Below are positions 24,081-33,221 of a DNA stretch of 42,862 bases, in pieces; position 1 is the first letter of the stretch; every line of letters starts with the position of its first letter. The translations under genes were made by a program, and so were the position numbers. Under the pieces are notes generated by a model, which saw only the letters and a list, made by a program, of their open reading frames with translations, ran no database searches and was not told where the DNA came from. This DNA is from a bacterium (GTDB lineage: Bacteria; Planctomycetota; Planctomycetia; Gemmatales; Gemmataceae): assembly GCA_017308215.1 (NCBI GenBank), contig JAFKFQ010000408.1, positions 40,809 to 83,670 of the forward strand, written 5' to 3'.

Positions 24081-24986
24081 GTGGGCTCCCCGGAATCGGT
24101 TCCGTCGGCCGACTGGGCACCCGTGGAGCACCTGTGGGACGACGTCGCGGAGGCGTGGTTCCGGCCGGAGGACGGGCGGCCCACGTTTCGGTTCCGGGTC
24201 CATCGGGACCGGTTCGGTTCGCTCAATGCGGGGCCGCAACTGACACTCGGCACTCTACTCAATGCCGCCTTCATCCCGGCGGACGAGGTCGAATCGTGGT
24301 ATTTTGGGGACCACCTCCGCCCCGCCGGAGACGAACTCGCTCCCGACCCAGGCCACCTTCTCCCGCCGCCCCCGTCGGGTGAAACCCACCTCACGGTCCA
24401 CGTTCGACTGAAGACGCCGACCCAGCCAGACTCCCGTGACGAGGGCGACGAGCCGGAGGTGACGCCGGAGCAGTGGCAGGCTCTCGACGCCCTGTGGAAG
24501 GTGATCCTGGGGCTGGAGGCGGGGATCGACGCGGTCCGCCTCGGCCTGGACGGCCTGCGGGCCGAGATGGAGGCCGCGTTTCGGCGGCCACTGGCGGCGG
24601 AGGAGAAGCTTCACGCCCTACAGGCCGACGTCGCCCAGTGGACCCGGGCCAAGAGCCGACTCCACCACGCCCTGCCGAAGGCGCGAGAGTTCGTTCACCG
24701 CGCCACTTGGGCCGCGGCCGCCCCCGAACGGCTGCAACTCGGGGATCTCGTCCGGGATCACATTGAGCCGCGGATCCTGCCACCCCGGCTCGACCGCGTC
24801 CGGGAGCGGCTGGAGCACCTGCAAAAAGACCGCCAAGTGCTGGCCGCGCAGGGGACTGCGGTCGCCCACGAGTGCCGGGGAATCCTCGCGGAGGTGCAGC
24901 GGGCGCTGGGCACGCTCCAGCGGAATGCCGCCGACCGGGCGCGCCAGAAGCGGAGCGCCGGGCGCGAGAAGGGCAAGCACTTCTGA
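24081..24986 (+). CDS. Hypothetical coiled-coil protein
   Basis: GTG 24081 follows AGGAGGGTGTGGC, a strong ribosome site with 7-base spacing. The first about 95 residues form a compact domain (APVEHLWDDVAEAWFRPEDG, FRFRVHRDRFGSLNAGPQLT, ESWYFGDHLRP). After a Pro-rich spacer the rest is almost all helical: PEQWQALDALWKVILGLEAG, LRAEMEAAFRRPLAAEEKL, LDRVRERLEHLQKDRQVLAA, then a basic tail ending in GREKGKHF. This suggests a coiled coil over about residues 130-290. There is no signal peptide or membrane segment. No known family was recognised; a structural or scaffold role is a guess. It is convergent with the YCII gene, 60 bp away. 301 residues. Confidence 0.85.
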   Translation: MGSPESVPSADWAPVEHLWDDVAEAWFRPEDGRPTFRFRVHRDRFGSLNAGPQLTLGTLLNAAFIPADEVESWYFGDHLRPAGDELAPDPGHLLPPPPSGETHLTVHVRLKTPTQPDSRDEGDEPEVTPEQWQALDALWKVILGLEAGIDAVRLGLDGLRAEMEAAFRRPLAAEEKLHALQADVAQWTRAKSRLHHALPKAREFVHRATWAAAAPERLQLGDLVRDHIEPRILPPRLDRVRERLEHLQKDRQVLAAQGTAVAHECRGILAEVQRALGTLQRNAADRARQKRSAGREKGKHF

Positions 24987-25049
24987 CCGCCGGTCGGGCG
25001 CGCGGCCCGGCCGGGCGGGTCCGGGGCGCTTCCTCGCCCGCCCCCGGCA

Positions 25050-25439
25050 TCACGCGCGGGCCGCTTTTACGCGGGTTGCGACCAACGCGTTGATCGCCTC
25101 GTCGGCCGGCCGGATCTCGAACGGGCCGAACCGCACGCCCGGGTGCTTGGACATGAGGGCGACGGCATGGTCGAGGTCGCGGGCCTCGAGGAGCAGGATG
25201 CCGCCGAGCTGCTCGGTCGTCTCCGCGTAAGGGCCTTCCGTCACGAGTACCTTGCCGTCGCGCATCCGTAGGGTGGCGGCCCGGTCCGGCGACTGGAGCG
25301 CTTCGCCGCCGAGGAAGTGCCCGCCGCGGTAGAGTTCGTTGTCGTAGGCGAGGCACTCCTCCATCATCGTGGTGAGTTCCTCCTGGCTGTAGCCCTGCAT
25401 TTTCTTCAAGTCGGCGTACCCGAGGCAGATGAATTTCAA
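25050..25439 (-). CDS. YCII/DGPF-domain protein
   Basis: A 129-residue ferredoxin-like fold protein of the YCII family: [33 protein letters not shown], then [20 protein letters not shown] and [20 protein letters not shown]. The DGPF motif is here EGPY. The start is TTG 25439 with GGGAG upstream; the codons before it (ESV) do not offer another start. In many genomes these proteins are encoded next to ECF sigma factors of the ECF41/SigJ type; none is adjacent here. The catalytic role of the family is not settled. Cytoplasmic. Confidence 0.88.
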   Translation of the reverse strand: MKFICLGYADLKKMQGYSQEELTTMMEECLAYDNELYRGGHFLGGEALQSPDRAATLRMRDGKVLVTEGPYAETTEQLGGILLLEARDLDHAVALMSKHPGVRFGPFEIRPADEAINALVATRVKAARA

Positions 25440-25683
25440 GACGGACTCCCGGTCGGCAGGGTGAGGTTCTCGTTCCGACCTTGGCCGAACGGCCGGCCCG
25501 GGGATCGACAGCTTTGCCCGAATTCTCGACCGGATTCCCTCCCGGCGCGGGAAAAACTGCTCTGGACCGCGCGCGGGGGGCGTGGCATGAGCCCGGCTTC
25601 CGTCGGGGGATGTTCGGACCGGCCTCTGGGAGAGGCTCGGCGCGGGGGGGCGCCTGCCAGTCGGCAGGCGTCGGGGGCGAGCC

Positions 25684-26364
25684 ATGAAGTCGGTACGATC
25701 TGCGCTGGGCGTACTCGCCTGCCTCGGTCTCGTGCTCGCGGCCGGGTGCCGGACCCCGCCGCCGGACCGCGGCACGCCTGTCACGGGCGCGTCCGAACGC
25801 CCGTCGCCGGCGCGGCCGGAGCCGGTGCGGGTGGACTACGCCGAGTCGGAGGCGTTCGACCTGTTCCTGGAGACCGCCCTGGTCAGCCGCCAGCCGGTGA
25901 TCGTCGTGCAGACCGCGTACGACAAGCCCGAGTGGGGCTCGCGGCTGAACGCGTGGATCGCGGCCTGGAACGCGAGCCGCCAAACCCCCGGGCTGCGGTC
26001 CCGGGGCCAGCTCCCGCCGGTGCCGAGTGTGGTCGTAGACGGCGACAGCATCCGCGAGTTCCGGCTGCTGATCGACGGGCTGATGGGCCGGGTCGAGGAG
26101 TCGGCCCGGGCGGGCGGGCACTGGTGGGCCGAGCGGCACACGCGCGACCGTCGGGTCGCCCTGCTCCGGCCGTACAGCCTGCGGTTCCACCTCGGGGCAG
26201 ATGGGCACATCCAGCTCATCTTCTTCCACGGCGACTACGCGGCGCAGCACAAGGACGTGGTCCGCGCGCTGGCCGACCCGGTCGGGGAGGAGACCCTGGA
26301 GTGGTTCCCCGGGTACTGCTGCTCCCTCGCCCGCGAGCGGGTGAGCCGGCGCGGGACCGAATGA
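25684..26364 (+). CDS. Lipoprotein of unknown function
   Basis: The signal peptide [20 protein letters not shown] ends in the lipobox AAGC with Cys22. A Pro/Arg-rich spacer (to about residue 50) is followed by a mixed alpha/beta domain: [74 protein letters not shown] and [12 protein letters not shown]. Two Cys near the end (GYCCS) may pair. Length is 226 residues. No enzyme motif was recognised; it is probably anchored on the outside of a membrane. It has no co-directional upstream partner; the kinase gene 350 bp downstream has its own promoter. Confidence 0.82.
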   Translation: MKSVRSALGVLACLGLVLAAGCRTPPPDRGTPVTGASERPSPARPEPVRVDYAESEAFDLFLETALVSRQPVIVVQTAYDKPEWGSRLNAWIAAWNASRQTPGLRSRGQLPPVPSVVVDGDSIREFRLLIDGLMGRVEESARAGGHWWAERHTRDRRVALLRPYSLRFHLGADGHIQLIFFHGDYAAQHKDVVRALADPVGEETLEWFPGYCCSLARERVSRRGTE

Positions 26365-26584
26365 AGCGGCCGGATGTGCGTATTGCTGGGAAGTTCAGGA
26401 GTTTCGGCACCGGCGGCGGGTGGCGACGTCTTTCATGCGGACGATGCCACATGCTCGAATCCTGTCGTGACCATGTTGCTAAATCCCATCGGCCGAAACA
26501 CCTTCACTTTTCTCTTGGACGACTCTCTGGAGCGGTGGTAGAGTGGTCGCTATCTGACCGTGGGCGGCCGCCGCACGTAATTCC

Positions 26585-26612
26585 TTGCCACGGCGGATGA
26601 AGCGGTTATAAT
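26585..26612 (+). promoter_or_regulatory. Predicted housekeeping-type promoter for the WD40 kinase gene
   Basis: TTGCCA (26585-26590, 5/6 match to the -35) and a perfect TATAAT (26607-26612) are 16 bases apart, 100 bp before the kinase start at 26714. It lies in a 349-bp gene-free stretch (26365-26713) that is clearly less GC-rich than the genes around it. Nothing else was recognised in that stretch. Confidence 0.65.
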
Positions 26613-26713
26613 CCCGCTGTCATTTGTTGCGGGCGCGGTCGTCGCCCACGCGTCGCCCGTCCGAATCAGCCAGCGGTCTCCACCCGTCGCCCCGGACCCT
26701 CAGGGCTCTACGG

Positions 26714-29449
26714 ATGTCGGATTCCCGTCCCCAGTCAGACGCGGCCGACGGCCACGCCCCCGGTGTCACCACCCCGGACGAGGTCGTCACCGACCTGACA
26801 TCCCCGCGCGCCCGCCGCGACGCCAAGATCCCGCGGACGTTCGGCCGCTACCGGATCCAGGACTGCCTGGGGCGCGGCGGGATGGGGGCGGTGTTCCGCG
26901 CCCACGACACCCAGCTCGACCGCGTCGTCGCGCTGAAGGTGCCGTTCCTCGGCGACGACGGCGCGGAGACCCGGCAACGGTTCTTCCGCGAGGCCCGGGC
27001 CGCCGCCACCCTCCACCACGCCAACATCTGCCCGGTGTACGACGTGGGCGAGGAGCACGGCCAGCCGTACCTGACGATGGCGTTCGTCGAGGGGCGGTCG
27101 CTGGCCAAGGTGCTCACCGACGGCCCGCCGGTCGCCCCGGTGCAGGCGGCGCTGCTCGTGCGCAAGCTGGCCCTGGCGATGCAGGAGGCGCACGCGCACG
27201 GGGTCGTCCACCGCGACCTGAAGCCGGCCAACGTCATGCTCCGGCCGGGCGGCGACCCGGTCGTCATGGACTTCGGCCTGGCCCGCCGCGGCGACGACCG
27301 TGCGTCCGAGGGGCTCACCCGCCAGGGCGACGTGATCGGCACGCTGGAGTACATGTCGCCGGAGCAGCTCGACGGGGACAACGCGGCCGTCGGCCCGCGG
27401 GCCGACGTGTACGCGTTGGGGGTCGTGCTGTACGAGGTGCTCACCGGCCGGCGGCCGTTCACCGGCAGCACGGTGAACATGCTCACGGCCATCCTGATGA
27501 AGCCGCCGCCCCGGCCGAGCGAGCTGCGGCCCGGCATCCCGCCCCGGCTCGACGAGATCTGTCTGGCGGCGATGGCCCGCAACCCCGCCGACCGGTACGC
27601 GTCGATGGCCGACTTCGCGGCCGCGCTGACCGAATTCGTCCGGGCGCCCGGCTCGGCGGTGGCGCCGGCCCCCGCGGCCCGGGCGACCGACGCGACCGCC
27701 ACCCCGCGCCCCGGCCCGTCCACCCGGCCCGTCCGGGCGCCGGCGGCCGCCGAACCGGCCGACGCGCCGCCGGCCAAGCCTGCCGCCGCACCGCTTCCCC
27801 CGCCGCCGGCCTCCGCGCCCCGGCCGAAGTCCGGCAGCCGCCGCAAGAAGAAGGCGAAGGCCAAGTCGAACCGGCCGCTCGTGATCGGTGGCGTGGCGGC
27901 GGGGGCGGTCCTCGTCGCGCTTGGGGCGGCGGTCGTACTCTGGCCGCGCGACCAGCCGAAGGTGGCAAACGTTACACAGCCGTCGGACTCGGCCCCGCCG
28001 CCGGCCGCGGTGTCCGTACCCCCGCCGTCGTCGCAACCGGCGAGCTCGAAGACAACGTCTCGGAAGGCCGAGTCGAAAGCCAAGGCTCCGACCGGCGCGA
28101 AGTCGCCCGCCGCGGCACAGACTCCGGCTCCGACACCCGCGAAATCGAGCCCGCCGGCGGTGCGCCTGCAACCCGAGGCGGTCAAGCTGGCGGTCGGCGA
28201 GGCACGCGAGGTCTCGCTCGACGTGCAGTGGAACGGGTATCAGGGGCCGCTCGCGGTTCGGTGGGACGGCCCGCCGGAGCTGCGCGTCGCGGCGTCCGGG
28301 CCGCTCACGCTGCGGCCGGGCGAGCCCGTTCCGAAGCTGACCCTTCGGCTGATGACCGAGCCGAGCGGCCCGGCCTCGACTCTGACCGTCACGGCGACCC
28401 CGGCGCCGGACGCCAAGCGCGACGCGGCCACCGCCCGGCTGTCGATCGGCTTCACCCCCGGCCCCTGCACGCGGGTGATCGAGGTCGCCGACCGGTCCGA
28501 CGCGGCCGACGCGGTGGCGCTCACCCCGGACGCCTCCCTCGCCCTGGTCGGGGGCGGCGCGGACCGGCCCGCCGGCGCGAAGGGGGACGCGAAAGCCTCG
28601 GCCGACGCCCACGCCATCCGCGTGTGGGATCTCCGCCGCGGCGAGCCGCTCGCCCCGCTGACCGGGCACACCGGGCGGGTGACGCAGGTGGCCGTCTCGG
28701 GCGACGGGAAGACCGCCCTGTCGGTCAGCGCCGACGAGACGGTCGCCCTGTGGGACTTGGCCCGCGGGAAGCGCGAGTCGCAGTCGCCGAAGCAGCCGCT
28801 GAAGGTGCTGCGGGCGGCGGTGTCGCCGGACGGCAAGTCGGCGCTGGCCGTGTACCCGAAGGTGATCGTGCGGGTGAACCTGGAGAAGTTCCTGTCGGTC
28901 GGCCCGCCGATCAAGACGGCCCAGTTGACCGGCAGCGACGCCGACGGCGCGGTCCAGGCGGTTGCCCTGTCCCCCGACCGCAAGGGACTGGTCGGCGGGG
29001 TGGACGGCAAACTCACCCTCCTCGACCTTGCCGAGAAGGGGCGGCCGAAGCAGCTCATGGGGCACAAGGAGGCGGTCCGGTGCGCGGCGTTCGCGCCGGG
29101 TGGCGGGCTGGCCGCGACCGGCGGGGGCGGCGTTTTGCAGGTCGGGGAGTTGCGCCCCGGGCGCGACAACGTGGTGTGCGCCTGGGACACCGCCGCCGGT
29201 ACGCTGAAGTGGCGCGCCGAGGGGCACGCCGCCCCGGTCGTGAGCGTGGCGTTCGACGCCGACGGCAAGCGCGTGGCCTCCGGCGGCGCCGACGGCGAGG
29301 TCCGGGTGTGGGACGCCGCGAGCGGCGAGTCGGTGGCGACTCTCAAGGGGCACGCGGGGCGGGTGCTGGCACTCGCGTTCACCCCGGACGGGGCGGGGCT
29401 CGCGTCCGGTGGGGCGGACGGGACCGTCCGGCAGTGGCGCCTGCGGTGA
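26714..29449 (+). CDS. Ser/Thr protein kinase with membrane segment, Ig-like region and WD40 repeats
   Basis: The 912-residue protein starts at ATG 26714 (MSDSRPQ); an upstream GTG in frame would lie across the promoter. The kinase domain spans about residues 44-320: LGRGGMGAVFRAHD, Lys75 in VALKV, HRDLKPAN (about 166), VVMDFGLAR, GTLEYMSPEQ and DVYALGVVLYEVLTG. A long Pro/Ala linker leads to one membrane helix (VIGGVAAGAVLVALGAAVV, near residue 400). Outside come a Pro/Lys-rich stretch, an Ig-like beta region (VKLAVGEAREVSLDVQWNG) and about six WD40 repeats with GH and WD marks (LTGHTGRVTQVAVSGDGK, VRVWDAASG). All catalytic motifs are intact. It is a receptor kinase; the WD40 propeller may bind proteins at the cell surface. 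The ligand is unknown. Confidence 0.95.
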   Translation: MSDSRPQSDAADGHAPGVTTPDEVVTDLTSPRARRDAKIPRTFGRYRIQDCLGRGGMGAVFRAHDTQLDRVVALKVPFLGDDGAETRQRFFREARAAATLHHANICPVYDVGEEHGQPYLTMAFVEGRSLAKVLTDGPPVAPVQAALLVRKLALAMQEAHAHGVVHRDLKPANVMLRPGGDPVVMDFGLARRGDDRASEGLTRQGDVIGTLEYMSPEQLDGDNAAVGPRADVYALGVVLYEVLTGRRPFTGSTVNMLTAILMKPPPRPSELRPGIPPRLDEICLAAMARNPADRYASMADFAAALTEFVRAPGSAVAPAPAARATDATATPRPGPSTRPVRAPAAAEPADAPPAKPAAAPLPPPPASAPRPKSGSRRKKKAKAKSNRPLVIGGVAAGAVLVALGAAVVLWPRDQPKVANVTQPSDSAPPPAAVSVPPPSSQPASSKTTSRKAESKAKAPTGAKSPAAAQTPAPTPAKSSPPAVRLQPEAVKLAVGEAREVSLDVQWNGYQGPLAVRWDGPPELRVAASGPLTLRPGEPVPKLTLRLMTEPSGPASTLTVTATPAPDAKRDAATARLSIGFTPGPCTRVIEVADRSDAADAVALTPDASLALVGGGADRPAGAKGDAKASADAHAIRVWDLRRGEPLAPLTGHTGRVTQVAVSGDGKTALSVSADETVALWDLARGKRESQSPKQPLKVLRAAVSPDGKSALAVYPKVIVRVNLEKFLSVGPPIKTAQLTGSDADGAVQAVALSPDRKGLVGGVDGKLTLLDLAEKGRPKQLMGHKEAVRCAAFAPGGGLAATGGGGVLQVGELRPGRDNVVCAWDTAAGTLKWRAEGHAAPVVSVAFDADGKRVASGGADGEVRVWDAASGESVATLKGHAGRVLALAFTPDGAGLASGGADGTVRQWRLR

Positions 29450-29462
29450 CACGAGGCGGCCC

Positions 29463-29702
29463 TCAGCCGCCCGCGCCGGCGGTGGCCATCGGCTTCGCCG
29501 TCTCAGGCTGGGGTCGGAACGCGGGCCGGGAGAGACGCGAGGACCGGATCGGGCGGGCGGGGGAGGGCACCGGTATCGCGCCGTCCGGCCCGGCGTCGCG
29601 GACGGCGAGCATGGTCAGACCCATCAGCCGGCCGAGCTGGTAGAAGACCAGCCCGACGATGCCGAGGACGCAGGCGGCGACGAGTATCATCTGGAGGTTC
29701 AT
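29463..29702 (-). CDS. Small single-pass membrane protein
   Basis: A 79-residue protein starting MNLQMILVAACVLGIVGLVF, a clear membrane helix at the very N-terminus, then YQLGRLMGLTML and a basic Pro/Ser/Arg-rich tail. It is convergent with the kinase gene, whose stop is 13 bp away. Its promoter region contains the 52-bp inverted repeat. No family is recognised. The hydrophobic helix with good ATG placement supports a real gene; the low-complexity tail weakens it. Confidence 0.6.
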   Translation of the reverse strand: MNLQMILVAACVLGIVGLVFYQLGRLMGLTMLAVRDAGPDGAIPVPSPARPIRSSRLSRPAFRPQPETAKPMATAGAGG

Positions 29703-29774
29703 CGCGGTACTCGCTTCCCGGGCGGATCGGGGCCTCTACCAAGTCGAGCGACAACCGCCGCACGGTGTTACCAC

Positions 29775-29885
29775 CGCTGGGCACAGATTCGAAATCCGAA
29801 GCACGAAATTCGAAACCCGAACCAAGATCGTTGCTTGGTTCGGGTTTCGAATTTCGTGCTTCGGATTTCGAATCTGTGCCCAGCG
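29775..29885. repeat. Perfect 52-bp inverted repeat (111-bp hairpin)
   Basis: Left arm 29775-29826 and right arm 29834-29885 are exact reverse complements around a 7-base loop (ATCGTTG). The arms are AT-richer than the surroundings and are themselves built of short repeats: TTCGAAATCCGAA and TTCGAAACCCGAA alternate with GCACGAAA. It lies in the divergent region between a minus-strand gene (start 29702) and a plus-strand gene (start 29973). The size and composition fit a dispersed palindromic element (REP- or MITE-like) better than a terminator. Similar translated strings are familiar from other planctomycete intergenic DNA (memory only, not checked). Confidence 0.92.
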
Positions 29886-29972
29886 CTCGGGTGTTTCGCA
29901 TTTTTGTCGCTCTCGCGTGACCGACGGCGAGCCGGGGGTAGCCCCAACCCCGACCTCGCCCGAGGACGCGAC

Positions 29973-32267
29973 ATGACCCGCCCACTCCACCTCGAAGACC
30001 TGGAAGCCCGCGACGTGCCCGCCGCCATCGGGACGCTTGACCCGTCGTTCGGCACCGGCGGCCTCGTCCGCACCACGTTCGGCGGCGTCGACGCCGCCGT
30101 CGCGGTCGCCCTCCAGGCCGACGGCCGGATCGTCGTCGCCGGTTCGACCGCGGTCGGCAACGACTTCGCCGTCGCCCGCTACAACCCGGACGGCACCCCC
30201 GACACGACGTTCGCCGGCGACGGCACCACGACCATCGATTTCGAGTTCGTGGCCAACGACGAGCAGGCCACCGCGGTGGCGATCCAGGACGACGGCAAGA
30301 TCGTGGTGGTCGGCACCGCCACGTTCGCCGGCGACCAGGACTTCGTGATCGCCCGGTTCAACCCCGACGGCACGCCGGACACTAGCTTCTCCGCCGACGG
30401 CATGGCCCGGTTCGACTTCAACGGCGGTGGGACCAACAACGACCTCGCGTTCGGTGTCGCCGTCCAGGGCACCGGCCCCGGGCGGTCGATCGTCATCGTC
30501 GGGACGACCGACCAGTCGGGCGCCCTCCTGTTCACCAACATCGGCGTCGTCCGGCTGGCGGACGACGGCACGGTCGCCAGTTCGGCAGACTTCTCGCTCG
30601 GCGGTGCCGAGGAAGCCCGGGGCGTGGCGATCGACCCCGCCGGGCGGATCGTCGTCGTCGGGCACACCGACGCCGGCGGCGGGATCATCCCCGGCAACCT
30701 CGGGGTCATCCGCGTCCTCGCGGACGGCACCACCCTCGACCCCACCTTCGACGGCGACGGCCGGCTGGTCGTGGACATCGGCGGCGGCAACGACGAGGCG
30801 GCCGGGGTGGCGCTCTTGCCCGATGGCCGGATCGTCGTGGCCGGGACGGTGGTCGGCGCCGGGTCGAACTTCGTCCTCACCCGGCTCAACCCCGACGGCT
30901 CGCCGGACCTCTCGCTCACCGGCGACGGCGAGGCCGTGTTCAGCATCGGCGGCGTCGATACCGCCCGCGGCGTTGCGGTCCAGCCCGACGGCCGGATCGT
31001 CGTCGTCGGCACCACCGACACCGGCGCGGCGCCTGACAACTTCGCCGTCCTCCGGCTGAACCCAGACGGTACTCCCGATATCAGCTTCAGCCCCGACGGC
31101 CGGGTGACGGTGGACGTCGGCGGAAGCGACGACGCGGCCGGCGTGGCGATCGACCGCAACGGGCGGATCGTCGTCGCCGGGCGGACCAGCACGCTCAACG
31201 ATTTCGCCGTCGCCCGTCTGATCGGCAACGTGGAGAAGGGCGAATTGGTCGCCGTCGGCGGCGCCGCGAACGGGGCTGCGGCGGTATTCGAGCCGACCAC
31301 CGCCGGGGTACTGCCGGCCGCGCCGTCGGCCGCGGTTGCGGCGTTCGGGGCCAGCGCGGCGACGGTCCGCACCGCGGTCGGCGACGTGAACGGCGACGGG
31401 TTCGACGACACCATCGTGACGACCGGCCCCGGGGTACCGCTGCGGGTCGCCGTGGTCAGCGGGGCGGACGACGGCACGCTCCTCGTCGCCCCGTTCGCGC
31501 CGTTCGCCGGGAGCGAGGACTTCGTAGGCGGCGGGTTCGTCTCGGCCGGTGACTTCGACGGCGACGGCCGGGCCGAATTCGTGGTGACGCCGGACGTGAG
31601 CGGCGGCCCGCGGGTGACGGTCTTCACCCGGAACGCCGACGGCAGCACCACGGTCCGCGCCGACTTCTTCGGGATCGACGACCCGAACTTCCGCGGCGGC
31701 GCCCGCACGGCCGTGGGCGACGTGGACGGTGACGGCCGCCCGGACCTGTCGGTCGCGGCCGGGTTCGGCGGCGGCCCGCGGGTGGCACTGTACGACGGTG
31801 TGACGGTGCTCGGTGGCACGCCGACGCGGCTGGTCGCGGACTTCTTCGCGTTCGCCGGCAGCGACGCGGTGAACCTCCGCAACGGGGCGTTCGTGGCTGC
31901 CGGCGACGTGGACGGCGACGGGTTCGCGGAGCTGGTGTTCGGCGGCGGGCCGGGCGGCGCCCCGCGGGTGTTCGCGCTCGGCGGTGCGCTGGTATCGGCG
32001 GGGAACGTGGCCGGGGCGCAGGCGGCGCCGGTGGCGAACTTCTTCGTCGCCGGCAACTCCGCCGACCGCGGCGGGGTGCGCGTGGCCGTCGCCGACCTGG
32101 ACGGCGACCACCGGGCCGACGTGCTCGCCGGCAGCGGCGAGAACCGCCCCGCCGGGCTACGGGCGTACCTCGGGGCGAATATCACCGGCCCTGCTGAGCC
32201 GGCGACGTTTCAGGACGTGAGCCTGTTCGGTGGGCTGAGTCTGAGCGGCGGCGTGTTCGTCGGCTGA
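29973..32267 (+). CDS. Surface protein with delta-60 repeats and FG-GAP/VCBS repeats
   Basis: The start MTRPLHLEDLEARDVPA matches the short N-terminal motif of many planctomycete exported proteins that have no classical signal peptide. Residues about 17-420 are tandem delta-60 repeats (FAVARYNPDGTPDTTFAGDG then VAIQDDGKIVVVGT), about eight copies of 50-60 residues, with LxxDGRIVVVG the most constant part. Residues about 460-764 hold five FG-GAP/VCBS units with calcium-binding DxDxDG loops (VGDVNGDGFDD, AGDFDGDGRAE, VGDVDGDGRPD, AGDVDGDGFAE and VADLDGDHRAD). Both repeat types form beta-propellers. A secreted or surface-displayed adhesion-type protein is likely; no enzyme site is visible. ATG 29973 is the first codon of the motif. 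764 residues. Confidence 0.93.
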   Translation: MTRPLHLEDLEARDVPAAIGTLDPSFGTGGLVRTTFGGVDAAVAVALQADGRIVVAGSTAVGNDFAVARYNPDGTPDTTFAGDGTTTIDFEFVANDEQATAVAIQDDGKIVVVGTATFAGDQDFVIARFNPDGTPDTSFSADGMARFDFNGGGTNNDLAFGVAVQGTGPGRSIVIVGTTDQSGALLFTNIGVVRLADDGTVASSADFSLGGAEEARGVAIDPAGRIVVVGHTDAGGGIIPGNLGVIRVLADGTTLDPTFDGDGRLVVDIGGGNDEAAGVALLPDGRIVVAGTVVGAGSNFVLTRLNPDGSPDLSLTGDGEAVFSIGGVDTARGVAVQPDGRIVVVGTTDTGAAPDNFAVLRLNPDGTPDISFSPDGRVTVDVGGSDDAAGVAIDRNGRIVVAGRTSTLNDFAVARLIGNVEKGELVAVGGAANGAAAVFEPTTAGVLPAAPSAAVAAFGASAATVRTAVGDVNGDGFDDTIVTTGPGVPLRVAVVSGADDGTLLVAPFAPFAGSEDFVGGGFVSAGDFDGDGRAEFVVTPDVSGGPRVTVFTRNADGSTTVRADFFGIDDPNFRGGARTAVGDVDGDGRPDLSVAAGFGGGPRVALYDGVTVLGGTPTRLVADFFAFAGSDAVNLRNGAFVAAGDVDGDGFAELVFGGGPGGAPRVFALGGALVSAGNVAGAQAAPVANFFVAGNSADRGGVRVAVADLDGDHRADVLAGSGENRPAGLRAYLGANITGPAEPATFQDVSLFGGLSLSGGVFVG

Positions 32268-32370
32268 CGGCCCGCGTCGTTCGGCCGGGGCGCGAACCCG
32301 GGGGTGGCTGCGGCTCACCGAATACCACCGGGGCGTGAGCCCCGGCCGGACAACCCCGACAACCTGTGGA

Positions 32371-32796
32371 TCAGTAGGCGTGGGAGCGGGAGGCGTAGTC
32401 GGCGAGCGCGGCGACGAGATCCTTCGGGTCCGACGACTTGAGGTAGTGCGCGTCGAACCCGGCCCGCTCGGAGATCGGCTCGACCTTCGGGAGGCCGGTG
32501 AGGGCGAGGAGCAAGAGCGGCCGCTCGCCGGCCCACTCGCGGAGCCGCCGTGCCGCCTCCCACCCGGTCACCGGCATCCACAGGTCGAGGATGCACACGT
32601 CGGGGTGGAACGCCTCGGCCAGCGGTGCCGCGTCGTCGCCGTCGTAGCACACCTCGACCGCGTGCCCGGCGAGGAGGAGCAGTTCGCGGAGCGAGTCCGC
32701 CGCGTCGCGGTTGTCGTCGGCGATGAGGATTCGCAGGGGCCGGGTGGGAGTCGGGGCCGTCACGTTGAGCTCACGGGGCGAAGCGGGCCGCGCCAT
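32371..32796 (-). CDS. Single-domain response regulator (receiver)
   Basis: A 141-residue protein with one receiver domain: acidic pair in ILIADDNRDAADSL, phospho-acceptor Asp in VCILDLWMPVTGWEA, Thr in LLALTGLP and Lys in HYLKSSDP. The usual MDG after the Asp loop is VTG. The N-terminal 20 residues are a disordered lead. ATG 32796 is used; GTG 32763 would shorten it by 11 residues. There is no output domain, so it acts by protein contact or as a phosphate sink. No histidine kinase is adjacent, so its partner is elsewhere. It is convergent with the surface-protein gene. Confidence 0.9.
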   Translation of the reverse strand: MARPASPRELNVTAPTPTRPLRILIADDNRDAADSLRELLLLAGHAVEVCYDGDDAAPLAEAFHPDVCILDLWMPVTGWEAARRLREWAGERPLLLLALTGLPKVEPISERAGFDAHYLKSSDPKDLVAALADYASRSHAY

Positions 32797-32919
32797 TTTA
32801 CGTTATTGCGTGTGGGACGCAGCATCAATCCGAGGTGCTGCTCACTCCGGCGCGCAACTCCGCCCCCCCGTCGCGTTCCCGGGCATCCCCATCGTGATCG
32901 CGTCAGGACGGCTGTCGAA

Positions 32920-33102
32920 ATGAGCCACGCGCCCCTCGCCCTGTCGCTCCTCATTCTTCTCGTGAACGTCGCCTATTCCGTCCACGCCCTCGTCGAGTGG
33001 CGGCGCGAAGTGCGAGCGCGGCAGGTAGTCGTCCGGGTGCGGCGGAAGCGCCGCGTCGTCGCCCGTCCGCTCGACCTCGCCCCTGTCTGCGCTGCTTGCT
33101 GA
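32920..33102 (+). CDS. Very small membrane protein
   Basis: 60 residues: MSHAPLALSLLILLVNVAYS is a membrane helix, followed by HALVEWRREVRARQ and a strongly basic tail (VRVRRKRRVVARPLDL) that ends in CAAC. This layout (outer N-terminus, inner basic tail) is shared with the next small gene. No ribosome site of note precedes it. It may be the first of a pair with the 59-residue protein at 33222. Confidence 0.5.
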   Translation: MSHAPLALSLLILLVNVAYSVHALVEWRREVRARQVVVRVRRKRRVVARPLDLAPVCAAC

Positions 33103-33221
33103 CCGCCGCGCGGCTTCCGCAAACCCTGCGCGGCCGGCGCAAGCGACATCCTCCCGGGGCGTACTTCTCGTGCCAGGGCCGAGCGGCCGGGCGACACAGC
33201 ACGACGAACCCCGAGGATGCC

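Noticed and set aside
26515..26544. TTGGAC-N18-TAGAGT as kinase promoter
   Set aside because: Weaker than TTGCCA-N16-TATAAT at 26585-26612 in the same region.
26735..29452. Minus-strand open frame of about 900 codons opposite the WD40 kinase
   Set aside because: Antisense shadow; the plus strand has all kinase motifs and WD40 repeats.
30040..31230. Tandem DNA repeats resembling a CRISPR or satellite array
   Set aside because: The periodicity comes from in-frame delta-60 protein repeats with diverged DNA; there are no identical repeats with unique spacers.
29736..32111. Minus-strand open frame of about 790 codons opposite the delta-60 protein
   Set aside because: Antisense of a repeat protein, which makes a regular-looking but meaningless translation.
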